The notes under the pieces: model-generated
The model's database searches: none
Told to the model about the DNA's origin: nothing
Seen by the model: only the letters and a program-made list of their open reading frames with translations
Translations under genes and position numbers: made by a program
In this document: one piece after another, positions 19,410 through 26,603 of the stretch
How the letters are laid out: every line of letters starts with the position of its first letter
Position numbering within the stretch: the first letter of the stretch is position 1
Assembly (NCBI RefSeq): GCF_036346105.1
Contig: NZ_CP107811.1
Span: 248,001 to 312,000 of the forward strand
Reading direction: 5' to 3'
DNA: 64,000 bases
From: Streptomyces sp. NBC_00539
GTDB lineage: Bacteria > Actinomycetota > Actinomycetes > Streptomycetales > Streptomycetaceae

Positions 19410-20039
19410 GTGGGTCGTAAACAGGTCTGGGACCAGGAAGAGGTACTGGCCTCCGCCATGGGGCTGTTCCGTCGTCGCGGATACCTCGGCGCATCGCTGC
19501 GCGACCTCGAGGAAGCAACCGGAATGCACCCGGGCAGCCTGTACCGGGCGTACCACAGCAAGGAGCGCCTGTTCAGCGCGGCACTGGACGCCTATAACGA
19601 GCTGGTGGTCGACAGCAGGGTCCGCGTCCACCTACGCGAGACGCAGGACCCGGTGGCCGGCATCCGTGCGTTCTTCACCTCGGCGTTCGACGCGAACCCC
19701 GGCCCGGAACCCGATCCCGGGTGCCTGCTCACCAACACCGCGGTGGAGTCGTTCACCGTTCCGCAGGCCACAGCCGGCGTTCGCCGGGGGCTGGAGATGA
19801 TCGAGTCGGGCTTCGCCGACGCACTGACACGCGCCCGCGCCCAGCAGCTGTTGCCCTCGGACATCGACGTCGAGATGTCGGCCACACAGCTCCTGACCCT
19901 CTACCAAGGCCTCCTGGTCCTCGTCCGATCCGGTACGGCCGCCGCCAAACTGCACGCCATCACCGACGGAGCCCTGGCCTCGATCGGGGCCAGGCAAGCC
20001 AAAACCTCCAAGCAAGCCAAGAATGAGGAACAGCGATGA
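19410..20039 (+). CDS. TetR/AcrR-family transcriptional regulator
   Basis: 209 residues. An N-terminal helix-turn-helix (about 12-58) has LFRRRGYLGASLRDLEEATG and HPGSLYRAYHSKERLF, and a ligand/dimer domain follows. The C-terminus resembles the TetR_C subgroup with PGCLLTNTAVE that often controls electrophile or quinone-stress genes. The basic tail ends KTSKQAKNEEQR. GTG at 19410 follows GAGGAG by five bases. It overlaps the following SnoaL-like gene by four bases (ATGA), so it probably represses its own operon through the palindrome at 19380. Confidence 0.9.
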   Translation: MGRKQVWDQEEVLASAMGLFRRRGYLGASLRDLEEATGMHPGSLYRAYHSKERLFSAALDAYNELVVDSRVRVHLRETQDPVAGIRAFFTSAFDANPGPEPDPGCLLTNTAVESFTVPQATAGVRRGLEMIESGFADALTRARAQQLLPSDIDVEMSATQLLTLYQGLLVLVRSGTAAAKLHAITDGALASIGARQAKTSKQAKNEEQR

Positions 20040-20383
20040 GTGACCAACAGCAGCTCTGGAACGACTATGCCGCGTGCTGGTCGGCCGACCCCGCCATACG
20101 ACTCGCCGCACTCGGCTCGGTCGCGGTGGACGACGTTTCCTACCGGGACCCGGGAACCGAGGTGGCCGGTCTGGCCGCACTGGACGCATACATGGACGGG
20201 TTCGCCGGAGCGTTCCCCGGGCACCGCTTCCGTATCGAGGAGGTCTACGACCACCACGGCCGGTCGCTGGCCCGATGGACCCAGGTCGGCCCGGACGGCA
20301 AGGCCTTCATGACGGGTGTGAGCAGCGCGGTGCACCGCGACGGCCTCCTCGCCGACGTGACCGGCTTCTTCCTCACCGCCTGA
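20036..20383 (+). CDS. SnoaL-like / NTF2-fold protein
   Basis: 115 residues forming a single NTF2-like fold. Recognisable parts are WNDYAACWSADPAIRLAAL, the loop YRDPGTEVAGLAALDAYMDGF and the strand pair RIEEVYDHHGRSLARWTQVGPDG. SnoaL-like proteins act as polyketide cyclases, isomerases, hydrolases or small-ligand binders. The catalytic residues cannot be fixed from sequence alone. It is translationally coupled to the TetR-type regulator, suggesting that both deal with the same small molecule. Confidence 0.8.
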   Translation: MSDQQQLWNDYAACWSADPAIRLAALGSVAVDDVSYRDPGTEVAGLAALDAYMDGFAGAFPGHRFRIEEVYDHHGRSLARWTQVGPDGKAFMTGVSSAVHRDGLLADVTGFFLTA

Positions 20384-20403
20384 GCGCTTCAGACGGCCTA
20401 GCC

Positions 20404-20444
20404 GAGCACGCCCGTCAGGTCACGCAGGCCAGACGGGCGTGCTC
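20404..20444 (+). terminator. Hairpin after TetR/SnoaL operon
   Basis: Perfect 13-base arms (GAGCACGCCCGTC at 20404-20416 and its complement at 20432-20444) enclose a 15-base loop, beginning 21 bases after the SnoaL stop. There is no T tract, as is common for actinobacterial terminators. Confidence 0.65.
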
Positions 20445-20745
20445 CTCGCCCCGACGTGGCCGGCGCGCAACTCTCGTTCGCTGCCGCGTGTCGTGGCCGC
20501 CCTCGTCTCGTCGCCGCTCATGAGCATCGGCAAGAACGTCGCCGTGGTCCTTAGGACAACAGTTCTGGCCGCCACTGGCGTTGTCAGCTTCCGCGGCAAT
20601 CGCCGCAGCAAGCAGCAATGGTACGGTCCCACCGGCCAGACGCTCACGGAGCGCCGGGGCGAACGGCTGCCGCAGCGGCTCCGCAAGCGCGTCCTGCACT
20701 ACTCATAGGGCATTGCCTTCCGAGCACACCGGGGGCGGACCGGAC
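20445..20745. other. Intergenic stretch without supported gene
   Basis: 301 bases between the SnoaL operon terminator and the convergent DUF6086-like gene. A 62-codon plus-strand frame starting at 20521 has no ribosome site or recognisable similarity, and I do not support it. Confidence 0.5.
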
Positions 20746-21174
20746 TCACGCCGTCATGAAGCGGCCCAATTCGCGCGACTTGTCCTGGAGGGCGGTTGTC
20801 CACGCCTTCTCAGCGGCAATCGGGGCCGTCGGCACCTGAACATCCTTGTGGCCGCCGCCCTCGCCGGAACCCGTCGGCAGCCAGTTCACCTCGACGCCTG
20901 CCCTCTCCGCCAAGACCAACACCGTGGCGACGAAGCCCTCGGACAGGGCAGTCATGACTGCGTGACTCGTTCGCCGGGGCCACGCGATCAGGGCATCGAC
21001 GAACGTCTTGAACACGAAGGGGTCGATCTGACACTCGTCAGCCTGCATGGGACCGATGCCGGACGGCAGACCCAGCTCGGCTTGGTAGACACTCACCTGG
21101 CTCATGAACAGCCGCGAGGCGCCGGTGGACGGGTTCCACAGGGTCTGGTCGCCCATGTCGTAGTACTGGCTCAA
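20746..21174 (-). CDS. DUF6086-like protein
   Basis: 142 residues starting at TTG 21174, preceded by GGAAGGGG at about six bases. The body (SQYYDMGDQTLWNPSTGASR, then QADECQIDPFVFKTFVDALI and HAVMTALSEGFVATVLVLAERAG) matches what I recall of the Streptomyces DUF6086 family. That family has unknown function and often occurs near secretion- or immunity-like genes. The open frame continues upstream to an ATG at 21459, four bases after the preceding gene, but that extra 95-residue part has low-complexity character and is not needed by the family. If the long start is real the protein has 237 residues. Confidence 0.6.
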   Translation of the reverse strand: MSQYYDMGDQTLWNPSTGASRLFMSQVSVYQAELGLPSGIGPMQADECQIDPFVFKTFVDALIAWPRRTSHAVMTALSEGFVATVLVLAERAGVEVNWLPTGSGEGGGHKDVQVPTAPIAAEKAWTTALQDKSRELGRFMTA

Positions 21175-21462
21175 CGCAGCCCCTTCCTGCTGGCCGTACC
21201 AGCCAGCGTCGCAAGCACATGACATCACAGCCAGTGCGCCCTCCACGGAATGTGAGCCAGAGCTAATAGAGCAGGCCCTCACGGGCGTCACGCCCCTTGC
21301 CTGCGAAACGACGTGCTCCTGCACCATACGGACGACACGTCCTCCCCTGTCAGGGTCGGCTCGGCTCCCCGCAACTCGGTGCACACCGTTGTCGTGGGCC
21401 CCGTCTGAAAGGCGTGGGGCGATCTGCGCCCACCCCGGGATCGCGGGGACTCCAGCCATGGC

Positions 21463-22338
21463 CTATTGGATCAGGTCGGTATGCGTGTAGCACGTCAGGC
21501 AGACGTAGAGCTGCAGATGATTCGCGTCGGAGACTTGGAGACCGGGCGGGTTCGACACGTTGTCGTTGTCGAGCACGGCGATGGCTTGGTCCTCGTACGG
21601 GACCCAACCCCTTCTGTAGTCGCGGCATTCTTCCGAGGCTATGGTCAGCAACGGATGCATCCCGACGCCACAGTTGATGCAGAATCGGGCGATGGGATCG
21701 GTGAGTCCCCACGGCGGCCAGCCACCGACCTTCCATCCGGGGGCGACGGACAGCTCGTCGGAATAGAACTCCTCCGGAGCCGCCTCATAGGAATCATCCA
21801 TCGCGACGCCGGCCGCCTGCCACGCGCTCCGGTCTCTCAGCTGCTGCTGCAACTCCTCGTCCAGCTCCAAGAAGTCGGGGTACTCGGTGACTTGCTCCGG
21901 TGCGAGCACGCACGGCTCCGGCGTGTAGCCGTACTGCGCCTCGGTCGGTTCGGGCGGCGAGTCGAGGACGTGGGTGACGTCGGCGGCGGTTCGCCAGAAC
22001 AGCTCGGTCGTCGGCTTGTGCTCCGGTGGGTGCTCCGAGGGACACCACAGCACCTGGAGCAGATCAGTCCGTCCGGGTGTCCGCAGCAGGGGCACGTCGC
22101 GCGCGTACAGCTGGGCCACTGGCAGAAGGGGGGAGACCGGACCCTCGTGCCACTTGTCGCAGTACAGCCATGGCTGGCCGGCGGGCCACAGCAGCGGCCC
22201 GCCGATCGAGCTGTCGTACGGCGACGGGGAACCGGGCCGGGGATGCAGCCGGGTTGTCGTGCGTGCCAGCGGGGCCAGTTGTGGGAAGACCGCCGCCACG
22301 TCGAGGGGCCGTGGTGGAGTGGTACGGATGACGTTCAC
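21463..22338 (-). CDS. DUF1963/YwqG-like protein
   Basis: 291 residues from GTG 22338. Features typical of YwqG-like proteins are SIGGPLLWPAGQPW, LLQVLWCPSEH, and the late KVGGWPPWGLTDP, followed by two zinc-knuckle-like cysteine sets (FCINCGVG and YVCLTCYTH). These proteins are of unknown function and are often encoded beside polymorphic toxin or DUF6086-type genes. The open frame extends 47 codons further upstream (to 22479), but that part lacks similarity and no clear ribosome site distinguishes the starts. Confidence 0.65.
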   Translation of the reverse strand: MNVIRTTPPRPLDVAAVFPQLAPLARTTTRLHPRPGSPSPYDSSIGGPLLWPAGQPWLYCDKWHEGPVSPLLPVAQLYARDVPLLRTPGRTDLLQVLWCPSEHPPEHKPTTELFWRTAADVTHVLDSPPEPTEAQYGYTPEPCVLAPEQVTEYPDFLELDEELQQQLRDRSAWQAAGVAMDDSYEAAPEEFYSDELSVAPGWKVGGWPPWGLTDPIARFCINCGVGMHPLLTIASEECRDYRRGWVPYEDQAIAVLDNDNVSNPPGLQVSDANHLQLYVCLTCYTHTDLIQ

Positions 22339-23148
22339 GACGGCGATACTGCCAGCAGCCTCTGACAAGCTGCATACGGCGAGATCGGTTACGGCCCCGC
22401 CCTCCCCCGCGAAGACTACCGCCGCGTCAGCATCGGAACACCGCAGCCGGCCCCCGGGCACTACCAACGCATGCTCCACACCTGGTCCACGCGCTATTCC
22501 CCGTGCAGCCTTGATGGCGATCGCCGGCGCCGCGGGTCAGGGCTTGATCCGGAAGAGACGGCCTATGGCCGCAGCCGCCGTGCTCGGGCTTCTCGCTGAG
22601 TCCAGCACCTCTCCGTTCTCCCCGCCGGCCGCGGCGCCACCAGATGCCGAACCGCAGGACGTAGGGCTGGCCCGTGCTGCTGGCACGCGTCACTCGGCGC
22701 TCGTGGACGAGGCGCTGCAGAACCTGCACGGCACCACGCGCTCAACCCTCACCGCCGCCTGGCGAGGCGGAACAACGCCACGGCACCGCTGTGCAGTTGG
22801 CCTAGCTGGTCCCCGCCTACCCCCCGGAGCACGGCGGAGTGCGCAGGGTCCGTGAAGCGGTGGCCGCGCAGCTCGACGCGTTCACCGAACAAGTGGCCTC
22901 ACGTCTCGGGCCGGGCCGACGCGCTGGGTGAGGGCTGGGGTCGGGAGGACCTGCTGATGCCGGCCCAGCTGTACGCCGACCGGACGGTGATGGCGGCGTC
23001 CGGCGAACTTTTTTCGTGTTCCTGTCACATCTTTGGGACCACACGCGTCAATGCGATGACGGCAGTTGCCGTCGACGAACCGTGACGCGACGGCAGAAAC
23101 CCAGGGCACTCAGGTGCGCCGAAGGCTGCCCGAAAACAGAGAGCCGAC
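22339..23148. other. Low-information region with gene debris and downstream promoter
   Basis: 810 bases without an intact supported gene. It contains the frameshifted remnant at 22839-23008 and, from about 23009 to 23148, AT-richer sequence that must hold the promoter of the NlpC/P60-like gene. I looked there for a c-di-AMP riboswitch, which controls many Streptomyces rpf genes, and did not recognise one. Confidence 0.5.
22839..23008 (+). pseudogene. Frameshifted remnant of a small conserved Streptomyces gene
   Basis: A frame starting GTG 22839 reads REAVAAQLDAFTEQVASRLGPG and stops at 22929. The adjacent frame immediately continues with GWGREDLLMPAQLYADRTVM and AASGELF. Together they look like one protein split by a frameshift near 22915, truncated after about 55 residues. 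The parent family is not named here because I cannot identify it securely. Confidence 0.35.
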
Positions 23149-24972
23149 ATGAAGACGTCTGGAATTTCACGTACGACGAACACCGCCGCGGTGCTGACCA
23201 CCGCATTGGCCTTGGGACTGGTCGGCCTGACGGCCCCCCTCGCGAACGCCGACTCCCCCTCCCCCGGCGCGGCCGGCGCCGCTTCGGCCGCGGACGACTA
23301 CCCCAGTCCGGGTCAGGGCCCCACCACTTCCGGGTCCGGAGACGGGAGCCTGGCGGCGTCCATCGCCGCAGCTCAGCCCATCACCCGCAGCGAGGTCCTC
23401 AAGCGGGCCGCCACCTGGGTCGGCCTGGGTCTGCCGTACAACATGGGGGGCTCCTACCAAGGATGGCGCACCGACTGCTCCGGCTACGTCTCGATGGCCT
23501 GGGGGCTGCCCGGCCCCGGGAGAGCCACCCCCGAATTCCTCCCGTCCGGCGTCGCCCACGCGATCACCAAGGACGAATTGAAGCCGGGCGACGCGCTCAA
23601 CAACGACCATCCCGATAAGTACGGCCACATCGTGCTCTTCGAGAAGTGGACCGACGCCTCCAAGTCCGCTTACTGGGGATATGAATTCAGCGGGACCGGT
23701 GTCCACCATCGCGTGATCCCCTACGCCTACTTCTCCCGCTCCTCGGAGTACCAGCCGATCCGGCTCGACAACATCGTGGACGACGAACAGACCCCGGCGG
23801 CCGAGGACGGTTCCAGGGTGAAGGGCGATTTCGACGGTGACGGCCGCGATGACGTCGCGGTGCTCTACGACTACGGCCGCGAGGGCGGGCGGAGCCACTC
23901 CGGACTGTGGACGTTCAGCAGCAACGGCAGCGGCTTCAACAGCCCGAAGAAGGTCTGGGACAGCGGCTCCGACAGCTGGAACTGGGCGTCGAGCAAGCTG
24001 ACCGTCGGCGACTTCAACGGCGATGGCAGGGCGGACATCGCCGCCCTGTACGACATGGGCCGCTCCGAGGACGGCCGCAACCGCACCAAGCTCTTCACCT
24101 TCGCCAACAACGGCAACGGGTTCAGCGCCCCCGAGAAGGTGTGGGACAGCCAGGAGGACGCAGCGGTCAAGAGCTGGAACTGGTCGGCCAGCAAGCTCGG
24201 CGTGGGCGACTTCAACGGTGACGGCAAGGCCGACGTAGGCGTCCTCTACGACTACGGCTCCACCGAAGGCGGCAACCGCACCGGGCTGTGGACGTTCACG
24301 AGCACCGGCAGCGGCTTCGTCGGCCCCAAGAAGCTGTGGGACAGCAACGACGACCTGGTCAGGAGCTGGAACTGGTCGGCCAGCAAGCTCAGCGTGGGCG
24401 ACTTCAACGGTGACGGCAAGGCCGACGTCGGCGTCCTCTACGACTACGACCAGACCGACAGGGGGAACCGCACGGGGCTGTGGACGTTCACCAGCACGGG
24501 CGTCGGCTTCAACAGCCCCAAGAAGGTGTGGGACAGCGAGGGTGACCCGGTCAAGAGCTGGAACTGGGACGTGAGCAAGCCGGTCACCGGCGACTTCAAT
24601 CACGACGGCAAGGCCGACATCGGCGTCCTCTACGACTACGGACCCGCCGAAACCGGCAACCACACCGGGCTGTGGACGTTCACCAGCACCGGCAGCGGCT
24701 TCAACAGCCCCAAGAAGCTGTGGGACAGCAACGACGACCCGGTCAAGAGCTGGAACTGGGACGCGAGCAAGCCGGTCACCGGCGACTTCAACGGCGACGG
24801 CAAGGCCGACATCGGCGTCCTCTACGAGTACGGCAGGACGCACGACGTCAACCGCAGCGGGCTGTGGACGTTCACCAGCACCGGCAGCGGGTTCAGCAGC
24901 CCCCGCCTCGGCTGGGACAGCCAGTCGGACGCCGTGAAGAGCTGGAGCTGGGCCGCCAGCAAGACCGCCTGA
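23149..24972 (+). CDS. Secreted NlpC/P60-like hydrolase with six FG-GAP/VCBS repeats
   Basis: 607 residues. A signal peptide (1-34, cleavage after LANA) precedes a low-complexity linker, then a catalytic domain (about 75-215) with NlpC/P60 features: nucleophile Cys110 in TDCSGYVSMAW, LKPGDALNN, and His160 in YGHIVLFEKW. It would cut peptide bonds in peptidoglycan or act as an amidase outside the cell. Residues 223-607 are six repeats of ~61 residues with Ca-binding DFNGDGKAD loops and a SWNW element, expected to fold as a beta-propeller. It is the first of three tandem genes with the same tail; 34 bases separate it from the next. AGAG is the only ribosome-site-like sequence upstream. Confidence 0.85.
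   Translation: MKTSGISRTTNTAAVLTTALALGLVGLTAPLANADSPSPGAAGAASAADDYPSPGQGPTTSGSGDGSLAASIAAAQPITRSEVLKRAATWVGLGLPYNMGGSYQGWRTDCSGYVSMAWGLPGPGRATPEFLPSGVAHAITKDELKPGDALNNDHPDKYGHIVLFEKWTDASKSAYWGYEFSGTGVHHRVIPYAYFSRSSEYQPIRLDNIVDDEQTPAAEDGSRVKGDFDGDGRDDVAVLYDYGREGGRSHSGLWTFSSNGSGFNSPKKVWDSGSDSWNWASSKLTVGDFNGDGRADIAALYDMGRSEDGRNRTKLFTFANNGNGFSAPEKVWDSQEDAAVKSWNWSASKLGVGDFNGDGKADVGVLYDYGSTEGGNRTGLWTFTSTGSGFVGPKKLWDSNDDLVRSWNWSASKLSVGDFNGDGKADVGVLYDYDQTDRGNRTGLWTFTSTGVGFNSPKKVWDSEGDPVKSWNWDVSKPVTGDFNHDGKADIGVLYDYGPAETGNHTGLWTFTSTGSGFNSPKKLWDSNDDPVKSWNWDASKPVTGDFNGDGKADIGVLYEYGRTHDVNRSGLWTFTSTGSGFSSPRLGWDSQSDAVKSWSWAASKTA
23815..24969 (+). repeat. Six FG-GAP/VCBS coding repeats, array 1
   Basis: Six units of about 183-195 bases encode the pattern GDFNGDGKADxGVLYDYG...NRTGLWTF...GFxSPKKxWDS...SWNWxASK. 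DNA identity between units is high, with recurring blocks such as GGCGACTTCAACGG. Confidence 0.85.
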
Positions 24973-25006
24973 CCCACCCCATCCGACCACCCGAGAGAGG
25001 CAGAAC

Positions 25007-26557
25007 GTGAGGTTTTCCCCGAGCAGGAACAGAAGGCACGCCGGCGCCGTGGCCGCGGCCGTGTCAGGGCTGGCCCTGGCCCTCGTCTCCCCCACCCAGG
25101 CGCATGCAGCCTCCGTGACCACCTGGGAGAAGCTGGCCCAGTGCGAGAGCAGCGGGAACTGGGCGTACCAGGGCCGCTACCACGGCGGTCTGCAGTTCGA
25201 TCCGAACACCTGGGTGGAGTACGGGGGTACCGAGTACGCGCCGTACGCGTACCAGGCCACCAAGGAACAGCAGATCAGGATCGGCGAGAAGGTGCTGGCC
25301 GGCCAGGGCCTGAACGCCTGGCCGAACTGCTGGTGGAAGGCGGGCCTGGCCGACGACCACCAGCCGCCCTTCCCCGACGTCTCCGCGGGCCAGGAGGATT
25401 CCGCCGACCGGACCGAGGGGGACTTCGACGGCGACGGCCGGGACGATGTCGCGGTCCTGTACGACTACGGCCGCGAGGGGGGTGTGAGCCGCACCGGGCT
25501 TTGGATCTTCAGCGGTTCCCGCACGGGCCTGACCAGCCCCAAGAAGGTCTGGGACAGCGGCTCCGACAGCTGGAACTGGGCGTCCAGCAAGCTGACCGTC
25601 GGTGACTTCAACGGCGACGGCAAGGCCGACATCGGCGTGCTCTACGACATGGGCACCGCCGAGGGAGGCCGCAACCGCACCAAGCTCTTCACCTTCACGA
25701 GCAACGGCCACGGCTTCAACGCCCCCGTCAAGGTGTGGGACAGCCAGGACGACCCCGTCCGGAGCTGGAACTGGTCCGCGAGCAAGCCGGTCACCGGCGA
25801 CTTCAATCACGACGGCAAGGCCGACCTCGCGGTCCTCTACGACTACGGCCGGACCGGCGAGGTGAACCGGACCGGGCTGTGGACCTTCAGCAGCAACGGC
25901 AGCGGCTTCAACAGCCCCCGCCTCGTGTGGGACAGCTCGACGGACGCCGTGAAGAGCTGGTCCTGGACCGGCAGCAAGCTGACGGTCGGGGACTTCAACC
26001 TCGACGCACAGCCCGACATCGGCGTCCTGTACGACAACGGCAGGACCGACGGCGTGAGCCACACGGCGCTGTGGGCCTTCACCGGCAACGGCAGCGGCTT
26101 CGACAGCCCGAAGCAGCTCTGGACGAGCGGTCGTGAGAGCTGGAGCTGGAGTGCGAGCAAGCCCGTCTCCGACGACTTCGACAACGACGGCACGACCGAC
26201 ATCGCCGTGATGTACGACATGGGCCGCACCGAGGACGGCCGCAACCGCACCAAGCTGTTCCTCTTCCTGGGCAACGGCCGTGGCTACGAAGCCCCGTTCA
26301 AGGCCTGGGACAGCCAGGACGATCCCCTCCGCAGCTGGAACTGGTCCGCGAGCAAGCCGGTGGTCGGGGACTTCACCGGCATCGGACTGCCCGAGGTGGG
26401 CGTGCTGTACGACTACGGCGTCACCGACGGCGCCAACCGTACGGGGCTGTGGACGTTCCCCAGCGCAGGACGCGGTCTGGCGGGCCCGAAGCAGCTCTGG
26501 GACAGCAAGGACGACGCCGTCAAGAGCTGGCGGTGGGGCGCGTCCAAGGCCGGCTGA
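25007..26557 (+). CDS. Secreted resuscitation-promoting-factor-like protein with six FG-GAP/VCBS repeats
   Basis: 516 residues. A basic signal peptide (1-34, cleavage near AHA-AS) is followed by an Rpf/transglycosylase-like domain (about 36-120) with catalytic Glu47 in AQCESSGNWAYQG, the GGLQFDPNTW block, and YAPYAYQATKEQQIRIGEKVL. These lysozyme-like enzymes cleave the glycan strands of peptidoglycan and promote germination or regrowth. Residues ~135-516 are six VCBS repeats closely related to those of the neighbours; units 4 and 6 have degenerate calcium loops (DFNLDAQPD, DFTGIGLPE). The GTG start follows GAGAGAGG by a few bases. It is probably cotranscribed with the flanking genes. Confidence 0.88.
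   Translation: MRFSPSRNRRHAGAVAAAVSGLALALVSPTQAHAASVTTWEKLAQCESSGNWAYQGRYHGGLQFDPNTWVEYGGTEYAPYAYQATKEQQIRIGEKVLAGQGLNAWPNCWWKAGLADDHQPPFPDVSAGQEDSADRTEGDFDGDGRDDVAVLYDYGREGGVSRTGLWIFSGSRTGLTSPKKVWDSGSDSWNWASSKLTVGDFNGDGKADIGVLYDMGTAEGGRNRTKLFTFTSNGHGFNAPVKVWDSQDDPVRSWNWSASKPVTGDFNHDGKADLAVLYDYGRTGEVNRTGLWTFSSNGSGFNSPRLVWDSSTDAVKSWSWTGSKLTVGDFNLDAQPDIGVLYDNGRTDGVSHTALWAFTGNGSGFDSPKQLWTSGRESWSWSASKPVSDDFDNDGTTDIAVMYDMGRTEDGRNRTKLFLFLGNGRGYEAPFKAWDSQDDPLRSWNWSASKPVVGDFTGIGLPEVGVLYDYGVTDGANRTGLWTFPSAGRGLAGPKQLWDSKDDAVKSWRWGASKAG
25408..26554 (+). repeat. Six FG-GAP/VCBS coding repeats, array 2
   Basis: Six units homologous to array 1. The first two are the most similar to units 1 and 2 of array 1 (identical KKVWDSGSDSWNWASSK segment), which suggests duplication or gene conversion between the two genes. 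Confidence 0.85.
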
Positions 26558-26603
26558 GCCGGCCCTGGCTCACGGCGATCGTGAACCCTCACGGAAGGAG
26601 ACC

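Noticed and set aside
21175-21459. N-terminal extension of the DUF6086-like protein to ATG 21459
   Set aside because: The family-like sequence begins at the TTG 21174 with a good ribosome site; the extension shows no conserved pattern.
23009-23148. Possible c-di-AMP (ydaO) riboswitch before the secreted-enzyme operon
   Set aside because: Streptomyces rpf genes often have one, but the conserved core segments could not be found.
26280-26603. In-frame extension of the EEP protein into the previous gene
   Set aside because: It overlaps the Rpf-like gene out of frame; the signal peptide and ribosome site place the start at 26604 or 26613.
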